Positions 15,622 to 25,569 of a DNA stretch of 64,000 bases are shown here, piece by piece. The position numbers and the translations under genes are program-made. The stretch lies in assembly GCF_005222785.1 (NCBI RefSeq), contig NZ_STGH01000002.1, positions 124,001-188,000 of the forward strand, given 5' to 3'. Positions within the stretch are counted from its first letter, which is position 1. Each line of letters opens with the position of its first letter. Origin of the DNA: Rhodobacter sp. SY28-1. GTDB taxonomy: Bacteria; Pseudomonadota; Alphaproteobacteria; Rhodobacterales; Rhodobacteraceae. Below the pieces are notes generated by a model, which worked only from the letters and a program-made list of their open reading frames with translations, did no database searches and was not told the DNA's origin.

Positions 15622-16580
15622 TCGACCGCAAGAACCTTGGCCTGCTGATCCTGATCCTTGTCGTGTCCGCCGCCGTCGCGATCCTGAACCCGCGCTTCCT
15701 GTCGCCGGTCAACCTGTCGAACACCGCGAACCTGATCGGGCTTTTCGGCATCTTCGCCATCGCGCAGGCCTTCGTCATCATCTCGGGCGGGATCGAGCTG
15801 TCATCGGGCTCGGTCATTGCACTGCTTGGTGTGATCTTCGTCGACCTCGTCGGCAACAACGTCCTCTCCCCCGCGACGGCGACGCTTCTGGTCCTGGCGC
15901 TGGGGGCGCTGATCGGGGTGCTGCACGGCGTGCTGATCGCGCGGGTGGGGTTGCAGCCCTTTGTCGTCACGCTTTGCGGCCTGCTGATCTATCGCGGCGT
16001 CGCGCGGTATTACACCGAGGACGCCACGGCGGGTTTCGCCTTTGGCGCCAGCTTCCCGACCCTGGAATGGCTGACGACGGGCCGCATCCTGGGCCTGCCG
16101 AACAGCCTGGTCGCCATGCTGGTCATCGCGGGGGTGACCGGCGTCCTTCTGCACCGGTCGGTCTTTGGCCGCGTCCTTCTCGCCACCGGCCGAAACCCCG
16201 ACGGGGCGCGCTATTCCGGGGTGAACACGCAAGCCGTGCTGATCACCGCCTACACGCTTTGCGCCGTCCTGACCGCCATCGCGGCGATTTACCTCGCGAT
16301 GTACACCCGCTCGATCTCGCCCGCCTCGCACGGGAACTTCTACGAGCTTTACGCCATCGCCGCCGCCGTCCTAGGCGGCTGTTCCCTGCGTGGCGGCGAG
16401 GGGTCGATCCTGGGCGTGGTGCTGGGGACGGTCCTGTTGCAGGTGCTGCAGAACCTGGTGAACCTCCTCGGCATCCCCTCCTCGCTCAACTTCGCGGTGA
16501 TGGGGTCGGTCATCATTCTCGGCGTGCTTGCGGACAACTGGCTCTTGCAGCGCCGCGCCGCGCGAACAGCCACAGTTTGA
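15618..16580 (+). CDS. Sugar ABC transporter permease (RbsC family)
   Basis: 320 residues, about nine membrane segments. 'FVIISGGIELSSGSVIALLGV' and 'AAAVLGGCSLRGGEGSILGVVLG' are the family loops. Its start overlaps the ATPase stop (ATGA). It belongs with the binding protein at 13087 and the ATPase at 14107 as a complete monosaccharide importer. Confidence 0.92.
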   Translation: MIDRKNLGLLILILVVSAAVAILNPRFLSPVNLSNTANLIGLFGIFAIAQAFVIISGGIELSSGSVIALLGVIFVDLVGNNVLSPATATLLVLALGALIGVLHGVLIARVGLQPFVVTLCGLLIYRGVARYYTEDATAGFAFGASFPTLEWLTTGRILGLPNSLVAMLVIAGVTGVLLHRSVFGRVLLATGRNPDGARYSGVNTQAVLITAYTLCAVLTAIAAIYLAMYTRSISPASHGNFYELYAIAAAVLGGCSLRGGEGSILGVVLGTVLLQVLQNLVNLLGIPSSLNFAVMGSVIILGVLADNWLLQRRAARTATV

Positions 16581-16663
16581 CGGGCCAAAGGGGACGGGCA
16601 GCGGTTGCCAGCGGAGAACGATCACACTAGGTGTTGACCCACAGGGGACAGGCAGGTGGTTGC

Positions 16664-17449
16664 GTGACGATCAAGCGGGGGAAGGACAAGTCGGCGCAAG
16701 CCGACGCCAAGGGCGCAACTGCAACCTCCGCCCCGCCCGTAGGCCTTCCGCGCCAGGCCGGGTCCTTTGCGCACTACTCCGTCGCCCAGGAAATCGGCCG
16801 CCGCATCGTGTCGGGCGACTACCCCCCAGGATCCATCCTGCCGAACGAGGCGGAATGGTCGGCGATGTTCGGCACCAGCCGGTCCGTCGTGCGCGAAGCG
16901 ATCAAGATGCTGATGTCGAAGAACCTGTTGGTGTCCCGCACCAAGATCGGCAGTCGGGTCGAACCGCGCGAGAACTGGAACCACCTGGACCGCGACGTGC
17001 TGATCTGGGTCGCGCAGTCGCCGCAACGCGACGCGCTGATGCGGTCGGTCCAGCAGCTGCGCCACATCGTCGAGCCGGAAGCGGCGGCGATGGCAGCCGA
17101 GATCCGCACCGAGGAGGAGATGGCGGTGATCAGCGCCGCCTGCCACGAGATGGGCACCGCGACGACGCTGGCCCAGCGCACCCGCGCCGACCGGCGGTTC
17201 CACCAGGCGATCCTGAACGCGACCAAGAACGAACTCCTGATGCCGCTTGGTGCGATGATCGACTCCTCGCTCGACTACCTCTTCGCCTTCGTCACGCGCG
17301 AGGCGAACGACCTGCGCTATGCCCAGGACCTGCACGAGGCGATCGAAAAGGCGATCCGCCTGCAGCGCCCCGACACGGCACGCAAGGCGGTGCGGGTGCT
17401 GTTGAAGAACACCGACGACATGATGCGCAAGAAGGGCCTTCTGGACTGA
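16664..17449 (+). CDS. GntR family transcriptional regulator, FadR/FCD subfamily
   Basis: About 261 residues. An N-terminal winged helix-turn-helix ('SVAQEIGRRIVSGDYPPGSI', 'AEWSAMFGTSRSVVREAIK', 'LLVSRTKIGSRV') is followed by an all-helical FCD ligand domain with the metal-site motif 'DRRFHQAIL'. Such regulators respond to sugar acids and similar carboxylates. The GTG at 16664 is preferred (AGGTGG seven bases upstream); a GTG at 16631 is in frame too. Its place at the end of the sugar operon and the TTTGT-CCT-ACAAA palindrome at 10936-10948 suggest it controls both divergent transport operons. Confidence 0.85.
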   Translation: MTIKRGKDKSAQADAKGATATSAPPVGLPRQAGSFAHYSVAQEIGRRIVSGDYPPGSILPNEAEWSAMFGTSRSVVREAIKMLMSKNLLVSRTKIGSRVEPRENWNHLDRDVLIWVAQSPQRDALMRSVQQLRHIVEPEAAAMAAEIRTEEEMAVISAACHEMGTATTLAQRTRADRRFHQAILNATKNELLMPLGAMIDSSLDYLFAFVTREANDLRYAQDLHEAIEKAIRLQRPDTARKAVRVLLKNTDDMMRKKGLLD

Positions 17450-17486
17450 CCCAAGGTCAACCGGCTTGCGGCGAGGGCAGCTGAAG

Positions 17487-17515
17487 GACCGAACCGCGGG
17501 ATCCCGCACAAGGTC
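17487..17515 (+). terminator. Nested inverted repeat after the GntR gene
   Basis: GGACC (17487-17491) and GGTCC (17511-17515) enclose the perfect 12-base palindrome GCGGGATCCCGC (17496-17507). It sits between the regulator stop and the peptide transporter operon and may end the upstream transcript or act as an operator; there is no T-tract. Confidence 0.35.
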
Positions 17516-17614
17516 CGCAGGTTAACCATTGACTCCGGCGGTCCGCTTTCATCCAATCGCCCCAGGATCAGGCGCGCTGCGCCGCCTCAACGACGGAACA
17601 CAGGGAGATAGACG

Positions 17615-19216
17615 ATGCACCTGAAGCATGGACTTGGCCGTGCGGCGGTTCTTGCCGCGCTGTTGGCGGGCACTGCCCCCATGGCACTGATGGCCGAAAC
17701 GCCCGCGGACACGCTGGTTCTGGCCGACGCCATCGACGACATCGTGTCGATCGACCCGCACGAAGCCTTTGAATTCTCGGGCGTGGACCTGAACAACAAC
17801 ACCTACGACACCCTGATTGAGCTTGATCCGACCAAGCCGGGCGAGCTGGTCCCTGGGCTGGCCGAAAGCTGGTCGGTGTCGGATGACGGGATGACCTATA
17901 CGTTCAAGATCAAGTCGGGCATCACCTTCAGCAGCGGCAACCCGCTCACCGCCGAGGACGCGGCAGGGTCGCTCCGCCGCGTGGTCAAGCTGAACAAGAC
18001 CCCCGCCTTCATCCTGACCCAGTTCGGCCTGACGCCGGAAAATGTCGATCAGATGATCACCTTCGAAGGCGACACCGTCACGCTGAAGACCGACAAGGCC
18101 TATGCGCCGTCCTTCGTCTACAACTGCTTGACGGCGGGCGTGGCCAACATCGTCGACATGAAAACCGTCATGGCGAATGAGGTTGAAGGCGACATGGGCA
18201 ATGCCTGGCTCAAGGCCAATTCGGCGGGGACCGGGGCCTATGTGCTGAAGTCGTTCAAGCCGAACGAAGGCTATGTGCTTGAAGCCCGTGCCGGCCACTG
18301 GCGCGGCGATGCGAAGATCAAGAACGTGTTCATGCAGCACGTCCCGGAAGGCGCGACCCAGCGCCTCCTGCTGGAAAAGGGCGACATCGATGTGGCCCGC
18401 GAGATGACGCCCACTGACATCGCCGGGGTCGAGGGCAATGCCGACATCAAGGTGCAGAACGACGTCGGCGGGCAGATCTACTATCTCGCTCTGAACCAGA
18501 AGAAGGCCGAACTGGCCAATCCCAAGGTGCAAGAGGCGATGCGGTGGGCGGTCGACTATGTCGGCATGACCGACAGCATCCTCAAAGGCCAGTGGGTTGT
18601 GCACCAGGCCTTCCTGCCGCAGGGCTTCCTCGGCGCGCTGACCGAAACGCCCTACAGCCTGGACGTCGAAAAGGCCAAGGCGCTGATGGCGGAATCGGGG
18701 GTCACCCTGCCGCTGGAGGTGAAGTTCACCGTCCGCAACAACCAGGAGCGGCTGGACATCGCCACCTCGCTGCAGAACACCTTCGCGCAGATCGGCATCA
18801 ACCTTGTCCTCGACGTCGGTGACGGCGCGCAGGGGCTGGAGGTCTATCGCGGCCGTCTGCACGAGATGACGCTGCAGACCTGGGGGCCGGACTATCCCGA
18901 CCCGCATACCAACGCCTCGACCTTTGCCTCGAACCCCGACAACTCGGACGAGGCCAAGGCCACGGGCTACCTCGCCTGGCGGACCGCATGGGATCCGGGT
19001 GCCGAGATCAACGCCGCAACCGATGCCGCCGTGGTCGAGAAGGACACCGCGAAACGCGAGGCGATGTATCAGGACCTGCAGACCAAGGTGCGGGACAATT
19101 CCGCCTTCGTCTTCATGTTCCAGCAGGCCCGGCAGGACGCGATGCGCGCCAATGTGAGCGGCTTCTACGCTGGTGGGGCGACCGACTCGGCGTCCTACTG
19201 GACCGTCACCAAGTAA
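17615..19216 (+). CDS. Peptide/opine ABC transporter substrate-binding protein (SBP_bac_5, DppA/OppA-like)
   Basis: 533 residues, signal peptide about 1-28 ending near 'MALMA-ETPAD'. 'VSIDPHEAFEFSGVDLNNNTYDTL', 'PGLAESWSVSDDGMTYTFKI' and 'GTGAYVLKSFKPNEGYVLEA' are the usual family-5 landmarks, and the length fits. It binds di- or oligopeptides or related compounds in the periplasm. GGGAG is seven bases before the ATG. It heads a five-gene transporter operon that ends with a dipeptidase, supporting a peptide substrate. Confidence 0.92.
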   Translation: MHLKHGLGRAAVLAALLAGTAPMALMAETPADTLVLADAIDDIVSIDPHEAFEFSGVDLNNNTYDTLIELDPTKPGELVPGLAESWSVSDDGMTYTFKIKSGITFSSGNPLTAEDAAGSLRRVVKLNKTPAFILTQFGLTPENVDQMITFEGDTVTLKTDKAYAPSFVYNCLTAGVANIVDMKTVMANEVEGDMGNAWLKANSAGTGAYVLKSFKPNEGYVLEARAGHWRGDAKIKNVFMQHVPEGATQRLLLEKGDIDVAREMTPTDIAGVEGNADIKVQNDVGGQIYYLALNQKKAELANPKVQEAMRWAVDYVGMTDSILKGQWVVHQAFLPQGFLGALTETPYSLDVEKAKALMAESGVTLPLEVKFTVRNNQERLDIATSLQNTFAQIGINLVLDVGDGAQGLEVYRGRLHEMTLQTWGPDYPDPHTNASTFASNPDNSDEAKATGYLAWRTAWDPGAEINAATDAAVVEKDTAKREAMYQDLQTKVRDNSAFVFMFQQARQDAMRANVSGFYAGGATDSASYWTVTK

Positions 19217-19222
19217 GCGACC

Positions 19223-19250
19223 GGGCCGCCGCCTGATCCGGCGGCGGCCC
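19223..19250 (+). repeat. Intercistronic hairpin after peptide-binding-protein gene
   Basis: GGGCCGCCGCC (19223-19233) and GGCGGCGGCCC (19240-19250) form a perfect 11-base stem with a 6-base loop, in the 43 bases between the binding-protein and permease genes. Confidence 0.7.
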
Positions 19251-19259
19251 GAATTCCGC

Positions 19260-20324
19260 ATGACATCCATTCCCGCTCCGCCGTCGCGCAGCCGTCTGCT
19301 TCCGTTGGTGAAGCAGATCCTGCTCGGGCTTGGCACCCTGGCCATCACGCTGCTGGGCCTGCTCCTCATCACCTTCATCATCGCCCGCGTGGTGCCCACC
19401 GACCCGGTGCTGTCGATCGTCGGCGAACGTGCGACCGAAGCGCAGATCGCGGCGATCCGCGAAAAGCTGGGGCTGGACCTGCCGATGTGGCAGCAGTTCG
19501 CGATCTACGTCTGGGACGCAATGCGCGGCGATCTTGGCAATTCGATCAAGACTGGCGCCCCCGTCGCGTCGGAAATCGCGCGCTATTTCCCCGCCACGCT
19601 GGAGCTTGCGACGCTGGGCACCATCTTCGGCACCCTTGTCGGCGTGCCCGCCGGCGTGCTGGCCGCGACCCGGCCCGGCAGCATCAGTGACCAGATCGTC
19701 CGCGTCGTGGGACTGATGGGCTATTCGATGCCGGTGTTCTGGCTGGGACTGATCGGCCTTCTGGTCTTTTACGGCCAGCTTGACTGGGTGGCAGGCCCCG
19801 GGCGGCTGGACCCGACCTATGACATGATGATGGAGTTCACCCTGACCAGCTACACCGGGATGATCCTGATCGACTCGGCCTTGAACGGGGCCTGGGACGT
19901 GTTCGGCAATGCCGTCAGCCACATCATCCTGCCCGCGGGCCTCTTGGGCTATGTCTCGATGGCCTACATCAGCCGGATGACCCGCAGCTTCATGATGAAT
20001 GAACTGGGGCAGGAGTACATCACCACGGCCCGGGTCAAGGGCATGCCAGAATGGCGGGTGATCTGGGTGCATGCGATGAAGAACGTGCTGGTCCCGCTAA
20101 TTACCGTCATCGCGCTGTCCTACGCCTACCTCCTGGAAGGGTCCGTCCTGACCGAGACGATCTTCGCCTGGCCGGGCCTGGGCAGCTATATCACCGACGC
20201 GCTGTTCTCGGCCGACATGCCGGCGGTGCTGGGCGGAACGGTGGTCGTCGGCGTGGCCTTTGTCACGCTGAACATGGCGTCCGACATCCTCTACCGGCTG
20301 GTCGACCCGAGGGCGCGGACATGA
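19260..20324 (+). CDS. Peptide ABC transporter permease (DppB/OppB family)
   Basis: 354 residues, six membrane segments. 'TFIIARVVPTDPV' near the N-terminus, 'LGLDLPMWQQF' and the EAA-type loop 'EYITTARVKGMPEWRVIWVHAM' are typical of DppB. The start at 19260 leaves a 43-base gap after the binding-protein gene, filled by a hairpin; the in-frame ATG at 19173 would overlap that gene. Its end overlaps the next permease by 4 bases. Confidence 0.92.
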   Translation: MTSIPAPPSRSRLLPLVKQILLGLGTLAITLLGLLLITFIIARVVPTDPVLSIVGERATEAQIAAIREKLGLDLPMWQQFAIYVWDAMRGDLGNSIKTGAPVASEIARYFPATLELATLGTIFGTLVGVPAGVLAATRPGSISDQIVRVVGLMGYSMPVFWLGLIGLLVFYGQLDWVAGPGRLDPTYDMMMEFTLTSYTGMILIDSALNGAWDVFGNAVSHIILPAGLLGYVSMAYISRMTRSFMMNELGQEYITTARVKGMPEWRVIWVHAMKNVLVPLITVIALSYAYLLEGSVLTETIFAWPGLGSYITDALFSADMPAVLGGTVVVGVAFVTLNMASDILYRLVDPRART

Positions 20325-21226
20325 CGACACTCCGCGCCTGGCTTTCCGACCCAAACCCCGCCTCGCGGCGGCAGGCCCGGCTGGGGCAAGCTTGGCTTGC
20401 CTGGCAACGAATCCGGCGCAACCGGCTGGCGATGGCGGGGCTGGTGATCGTCGGCATCCTGCTCATGGTCGCGGCCCTTGCGCCCTGGATCGCCCCGCAT
20501 GATCCGCTGACCCAGGACCTGTCGCGCCGGCTCTTGCCGCCCGGCACGCCCGGCAACCTGCTCGGCACCGACGATTTCGGGCGGGATATCCTGAGCCGCA
20601 TCATCTATGGCGCGCGGATCACCCTGTATATCATCGCGCTGGTCGCGGTCACCGCGCCGGTCCTGGGCCTGCTCATTGGCACGGTGGCGGGTTACTTCGG
20701 CGGCTGGATCGACGCCGTTCTGATGCGCCTGACCGACATCTTCCTGGCCTTCCCCCGCCTGATCCTGGCGCTGGCGCTGGTGGCCGTCCTGGGCCCGGGG
20801 ATCGAGAACGCGGTCCTTGCCATCGCGCTGACCGCCTGGCCGCCCTATGCGCGTGTGGCGCGGGCCGAGACGTTGACGGTCCGCTCCTCCGACTACATCG
20901 CCGCGATACGGCTGCAGGGGGCCAGCGCACCCCGCATTATCGCGGGCCATGTCGTGCCGATGTGCCTGCCCTCGGTCATCATCCGGGTCACGCTGGACAT
21001 GGCGGGTGTCATCCTGATCGCGGCGGGCCTTGGCTTCCTCGGCCTCGGCGTCCTGCCGCCCACGCCGGAATGGGGCCTGATGATTTCGTCGGGCCGCAAG
21101 TACCTGTTCGAACAATGGTGGGTCGCCACGATGCCCGGCCTTGCGATCTTCATCGTCAGCCTTGGCTTCAACCTGCTGGGCGACGGCTTGCGCGATGTCC
21201 TTGACCCGCGGAGCGCCTCACGATGA
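20321..21226 (+). CDS. Peptide ABC transporter permease (DppC/OppC family)
   Basis: 301 residues. An N-terminal 'IRRNRLAMAGLVIV' helix, 'LLGTDDFGRDILSRIIYGAR' (the DppC signature), and the EAA loop 'DYIAAIRLQGASAPRIIAGHV' identify the second permease of the importer. It overlaps both neighbours by 4 bases (ATGA at each end). Confidence 0.93.
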   Translation: MTTLRAWLSDPNPASRRQARLGQAWLAWQRIRRNRLAMAGLVIVGILLMVAALAPWIAPHDPLTQDLSRRLLPPGTPGNLLGTDDFGRDILSRIIYGARITLYIIALVAVTAPVLGLLIGTVAGYFGGWIDAVLMRLTDIFLAFPRLILALALVAVLGPGIENAVLAIALTAWPPYARVARAETLTVRSSDYIAAIRLQGASAPRIIAGHVVPMCLPSVIIRVTLDMAGVILIAAGLGFLGLGVLPPTPEWGLMISSGRKYLFEQWWVATMPGLAIFIVSLGFNLLGDGLRDVLDPRSASR

Positions 21227-22044
21227 GCCTTTTGGAGGTCAAGAACCTGCGCGTCACCTTCGATACCGAGACCGGAAAAGTCGAGGCGGTGCGCGGCGTT
21301 TCGTTTTCGCTGGGTCACGAACGGCTGGGGATCGTGGGCGAATCCGGGTCGGGCAAGACGATGACCGGGCGGTCGGTCCTGCGCCTGATCCGCCCGCCGG
21401 GCCGGATCGAGGCCGATGCGATGACCTTCGACGGCCAGGATATCCTGCACGCCTCGGAACGCGAGATGCGGGCGCTGCGGGGCAAGCGGATCGGCATGGT
21501 GATGCAGGACCCGAAATACAGCCTGAACCCGGTGATGACCGTGGGCCGCCAGCTGACCGAAGGCCTGCGCCTGCGCGATGGCTTGGGCCGGGCCGACGCC
21601 ACCGCCAAGGCCATCGCCGCGCTGGAGGCCGTGCAGATCCGCGACCCGGCGCGGGTGATGGAGGCCTACCCGCATGAGCTGTCGGGCGGGATGGGCCAGC
21701 GGGTGATGATCGCGATGATGCTGATCCCGGAACCGGAACTGCTGATCGCCGACGAACCGACCTCGGCACTGGACGTGACGGTGCAGGCCGAGGTGCTGTC
21801 GATCCTGGACGGCCTCGTGCGCGACCGGGGCATGGGCCTGATCTTCATCAGCCACGATCTGCGGCTGGTCGCCCGGTTCTGCGACCGGGTGCTGGTGATG
21901 CACAAGGGCCTGGTCGTCGAAGAGATCGCGGCCGCGCATCTGATGGAGGCGAAGCATCCCTACACCCGCGGCCTTCTGAACTGCCTGCCCCGGATCGGCG
22001 GCCCGCGTGAGCCGCTGCCGGTGCTGGATCGGGCGGGGTTCTGA
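21223..22044 (+). CDS. Peptide ABC transporter ATP-binding protein (DppD/OppD family)
   Basis: 273 residues: Walker A 'GESGSGKTMTGRSVLRLI', signature 'LSGGMGQRVMIAMML', Walker B 'LLIADEPTSALDVT'. It is shorter than classical DppD (about 330 aa): the C-terminal Cys-rich iron-sulfur-type extension is cut to one 'GLLNCLPRIGG' segment, as in many compact relatives. Paired with the ATPase at 22048. Confidence 0.92.
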   Translation: MSLLEVKNLRVTFDTETGKVEAVRGVSFSLGHERLGIVGESGSGKTMTGRSVLRLIRPPGRIEADAMTFDGQDILHASEREMRALRGKRIGMVMQDPKYSLNPVMTVGRQLTEGLRLRDGLGRADATAKAIAALEAVQIRDPARVMEAYPHELSGGMGQRVMIAMMLIPEPELLIADEPTSALDVTVQAEVLSILDGLVRDRGMGLIFISHDLRLVARFCDRVLVMHKGLVVEEIAAAHLMEAKHPYTRGLLNCLPRIGGPREPLPVLDRAGF

Positions 22045-22047
22045 CCG

Positions 22048-22824
22048 ATGGCCCTGATCGAGATCGAGAACCTGACCGTGACCTTCCGCGCCAAGGGACG
22101 CGAGGTGCAGGCAGTGCAGGACGTCAGCCTGTCGGTGGACGAGCGCGAAAGCTATGGGCTGGTGGGCGAAAGTGGGTCGGGCAAGTCCACCATCCTGCGC
22201 GCGATCTGCGGCATGGCGCCTGTGACCGGCGGCACGATCCGGATCGGTGGCCAGCCCGTCCCGACCCCGCGAGGGCGGGCGTTCTCGACCGAAGTGCAGA
22301 TGGTCTTCCAGGACCCCTACGCCAGCCTGCATCCCCGCCACACCATTGACCGCACCCTGTCGGAGCCGCTGGCGATCCACGGGATGCCTGACCGCGATGC
22401 CCGCGTCGTGCAGGCGCTTACCGACGTGGGCCTGCCCCCCGCCTTCCGCTTCCGCTATCCGCACCAGCTGTCCGGCGGCCAGCGCCAACGCGTCGCCATC
22501 GCCCGCGCGCTGATGCTGCGGCCGAAGATCCTGCTTCTGGACGAACCGACCAGCGCGCTTGACGCCTCGGTCCAGGCCGAGGTCCTGAACCTCTTGAACC
22601 GCCTGCGCGCCGAACAGGGGCTGACCTTCCTGATGGTGTCGCATGACCTGGCCGTGATCGACCACATGTGCGACCGGATCATGGTCCTGCAGCATGGTCG
22701 TACGGTCGAGGAGATCACCCGCGACGATCTTGCCGGGGCACGGATGACCACGCCCTATGCCCGCAGCCTGTTCGCCGCCAGCGCCGACCGGATGCTGGAG
22801 GGCAGCGAGAGGCCCGCACCATGA
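22048..22824 (+). CDS. Peptide ABC transporter ATP-binding protein (DppF/OppF family)
   Basis: 258 residues: Walker A 'GESGSGKSTILRAICG', signature 'LSGGQRQRVAIARAL', Walker B 'ILLLDEPTSALDAS'. Second ATPase of the peptide importer, three bases after the DppD-like gene and overlapping the dipeptidase start by 4 bases. Confidence 0.92.
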   Translation: MALIEIENLTVTFRAKGREVQAVQDVSLSVDERESYGLVGESGSGKSTILRAICGMAPVTGGTIRIGGQPVPTPRGRAFSTEVQMVFQDPYASLHPRHTIDRTLSEPLAIHGMPDRDARVVQALTDVGLPPAFRFRYPHQLSGGQRQRVAIARALMLRPKILLLDEPTSALDASVQAEVLNLLNRLRAEQGLTFLMVSHDLAVIDHMCDRIMVLQHGRTVEEITRDDLAGARMTTPYARSLFAASADRMLEGSERPAP

Positions 22825-23873
22825 TCCCGGTCTTCGACGGCCACAACGACCTGCTTCTGCGGCTGCTCCTTGATCCGGTGCGGCGGGAGGAGATCTTCCT
22901 GACCGGCGAAGGCAAAGGCCATCTCGACCTGCCGCGCATGCAGGCCTCCGGGTTCGCCGGGGGGTTCTTCGCGATCTACCTGCCCTCGCCCATCGCGCAT
23001 GACGATCCCGACTACCGGGCGCAGATGCAGAACCCGCCCTACGCGCTGCCCCTGCCCCAGCCGATTCCTCATGCCGAGGCGATCACCCCGGCCCTGGCGG
23101 CGGCGCGCCACCTTCTGTGGATGGAACGCGCCTCGGCAGGCGCCCTGAAGGTCTGCCGCACCGCCGCCGAGGTCCGGGCCTGCGTGGCAAACGGCACCAT
23201 CGCCGCGATCCTGCACATGGAAGGCGCCGAGGCGATCGACGACAGCCTCGATGCGCTTCATCTCTTCCACGCCATGGGCCTGCGGTCGCTTGGCCCGGTC
23301 TGGTCGCGTCCGACGATCTTCGGCCATGGTGTGCCTTTCGCCTTTCCCTCCAGTCCCGACACCGGGCCGGGCCTGACCGATGCGGGCAAGCGGCTGGTCT
23401 CCGAATGCAACCGGCTGCGGATCATGCTGGACCTCAGCCACATGAACGAGGCCGGGTTCAACGACGTCGCCCGCCTCTCCGATGCGCCGCTGGTGGCCAC
23501 CCATTCCAACGCCCACGCCCTCTGCCCGTCGTCGCGAAACCTGACCGACCGGCAACTGGCGATGATCCGTGACAGCGGCGGAATGGTGGGCCTGAACTTC
23601 TCGGTGTCCTTCCTGCGCCCGGACGGCCGCCAGCTGGCCGAAACCGGCTGGGACCCGATCCTGCGCCAGATGGACTATCTGCTGGAGCATCTGGGCGAGG
23701 ACCACCTCGGCTTCGGCTCCGACTACGACGGCTGCACCACGCCGGAGGTCATCGACGACGTCACGGGACTGCCAAAGCTGGTGCAGGCGCTGTCCGACCA
23801 TGGCTACGACCGACCGCTTCTGGAAAAGCTGGCCCACGGCAACTGGCTGTCCTTGCTGGACCGCACGCTTTAG
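22821..23873 (+). CDS. Membrane dipeptidase family protein (M19)
   Basis: 350 residues. The metal ligands of renal-dipeptidase-type zinc enzymes are all visible: 'FDGHND' (HxD), 'HMEGAEAI' (Glu), 'LDLSHMNEAG' and 'VATHSNAHAL' (His), and 'GFGSDYDG' (Asp). No signal peptide is seen, so it is probably cytoplasmic and cleaves imported dipeptides, possibly including D-amino-acid-containing ones. Translation is coupled to the ATPase gene by an ATGA overlap, tying its job to this importer. Confidence 0.92.
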   Translation: MIPVFDGHNDLLLRLLLDPVRREEIFLTGEGKGHLDLPRMQASGFAGGFFAIYLPSPIAHDDPDYRAQMQNPPYALPLPQPIPHAEAITPALAAARHLLWMERASAGALKVCRTAAEVRACVANGTIAAILHMEGAEAIDDSLDALHLFHAMGLRSLGPVWSRPTIFGHGVPFAFPSSPDTGPGLTDAGKRLVSECNRLRIMLDLSHMNEAGFNDVARLSDAPLVATHSNAHALCPSSRNLTDRQLAMIRDSGGMVGLNFSVSFLRPDGRQLAETGWDPILRQMDYLLEHLGEDHLGFGSDYDGCTTPEVIDDVTGLPKLVQALSDHGYDRPLLEKLAHGNWLSLLDRTL

Positions 23874-23935
23874 TCGGAACTCCCCGGACCGCGCGGCATG
23901 GCGTTCAGGGGAGGCTTATCAATCAAGGGGATGGA

Positions 23936-24010
<75 letters not shown>

Positions 24011-24121
24011 GCCGTTGGTGGCGGGTCATTAGACGCAATCGAAACGGGGCGCAAGGGGGATTTGGCGGGAATCCCGACCCTCTCTGGACCCACCCGCGCC
24101 CTTGGGGTAGAAGCCTTGCGC

Positions 24122-24295
24122 ATGCGCAGCCCCTCGGACCCCTCGCCTGGCGAAAAGTCCCGGAAACCTGAGCGAACGCTTTCCCGGGAAGACCGGCTGA
24201 AGGCGGCGCTTAAGGCCAATATGGCGCGGCGGAAGGCACAGGCGAAGGCTCGGACCGCCGAAGACGCGGCCGGGGAAACCGAGGACAAGGAGTAG
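24122..24295 (+). CDS. Small conserved hypothetical protein upstream of murA
   Basis: 57 residues, highly charged: '[24 protein letters not shown]' region in the middle is basic and helical, and the tail is acidic. No membrane segment or known motif. It ends five bases before the murA start, and its final codons carry the AAGGAG ribosome site for murA. Small proteins with this type of Arg/Lys/Ala helix commonly precede murA in Rhodobacteraceae (recalled, not checked). Function unknown. Confidence 0.65.
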   Translation: MRSPSDPSPGEKSRKPERTLSREDRLKAALKANMARRKAQAKARTAEDAAGETEDKE

Positions 24296-24300
24296 GGCGG

Positions 24301-25569
24301 ATGGATTCGATTCTGGTGCGCGGCAACGGGGCCTTGTCGGGGGCGATCCCGATTGCGGGGGCGAAGAACGCCTGTCTCACGCTGATGCCGGCCACGCTGC
24401 TGTCGGACGAGCCGCTGACGCTGACCAACGCCCCGCGCCTGTCGGACATCCGGACGATGACGCAGCTTCTGCAGTCGCTGGGCGCGGAAGTGGCCAGCCT
24501 GCAGGACGGGCTGGTGCTGGCGCTCTCCAGCCACTCGATCACCAACTTCAAGGCCGACTACGACATCGTCCGCAAGATGCGCGCCTCGATCCTGGTCCTT
24601 GGGCCGATGCTGGCACGCTATGGCCATGCCGAGGTCTCCTTGCCCGGCGGCTGTGCCATCGGCGCGCGCCCCGTCGACCTGCACCTGAAGGCACTGGAGG
24701 CGATGGGCGCCGAACTGGACCTGCGCGACGGCTATGTCCGCGCCAAGGCCCCCGGCGGCCGGCTGAAGGGCGCAGTCGTCGAGTTTCCCTTCGTCTCGGT
24801 CGGGGCCACGGAAAACGCGCTGATGGCGGCCACGCTGGCCAAGGGCACCACGGTCCTGAAGAACGCCGCGAAGGAACCCGAGATCGTCGATCTGGCCCGC
24901 TGCCTGAAGAAGATGGGCGCGAAGATCGAGGGCGAGGGGACATCGACCATCACCATCGAGGGCACCGACCGGCTGGGCGGGGCGACGCACCAGGTGGTGA
25001 CCGACCGGATCGAGCTTGGCACCTATATGCTGGTTCCCGCGATCTGTGGCGGCGAAGTGGAATGCATCGGCGGCACCCTGGATCTGGTCGGCGCTTTCGC
25101 TGAAAAGCTGGATGCGGCGGGGGTTTCGGTGACCCAGACCAACCGGGGCCTGAAGGTTTCCCGCAAGAACGGCCGCGTGCGCGCCGTGGACGTGACGACC
25201 GAACCCTTCCCGGGCTTCCCGACCGACCTGCAGGCGCAGATGATGGCGCTGCTCTGCACGGCCGAGGGGACTTCCGTGCTGGAAGAGAAGATCTTCGAGA
25301 ACCGCTTCATGCATGCCCCGGAACTGATCCGCATGGGCGCGAGGATCAACGTGCAGGGCGGCACGGCCACGGTGACCGGCGTCGAGAAGCTGAAGGGCGC
25401 CCCGGTGATGGCGACCGACCTTCGCGCTTCGGTCAGCCTGATCCTTGCCGGGCTTGCGGCGGAAGGCGAAACCGTCGTCTCCCGCGTTTACCACCTTGAT
25501 CGCGGCTATGAGCGGGTCGAGGAAAAGCTCCGGGCCTGCGGCGCGCATATCGAGCGTATCCAGGCATGA
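24301..25569 (+). CDS. murA: UDP-N-acetylglucosamine 1-carboxyvinyltransferase
   Basis: 422 residues, full length. '[21 protein letters not shown]' near the N-terminus carries the substrate Lys-Asn pair and '[16 protein letters not shown]' has the catalytic Cys that fosfomycin alkylates. The enzyme adds enolpyruvate from PEP to UDP-GlcNAc, the first committed step of peptidoglycan synthesis in the cytoplasm. The 3' end overlaps the DUF2948 gene by 4 bases. Confidence 0.97.
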   Translation: MDSILVRGNGALSGAIPIAGAKNACLTLMPATLLSDEPLTLTNAPRLSDIRTMTQLLQSLGAEVASLQDGLVLALSSHSITNFKADYDIVRKMRASILVLGPMLARYGHAEVSLPGGCAIGARPVDLHLKALEAMGAELDLRDGYVRAKAPGGRLKGAVVEFPFVSVGATENALMAATLAKGTTVLKNAAKEPEIVDLARCLKKMGAKIEGEGTSTITIEGTDRLGGATHQVVTDRIELGTYMLVPAICGGEVECIGGTLDLVGAFAEKLDAAGVSVTQTNRGLKVSRKNGRVRAVDVTTEPFPGFPTDLQAQMMALLCTAEGTSVLEEKIFENRFMHAPELIRMGARINVQGGTATVTGVEKLKGAPVMATDLRASVSLILAGLAAEGETVVSRVYHLDRGYERVEEKLRACGAHIERIQA

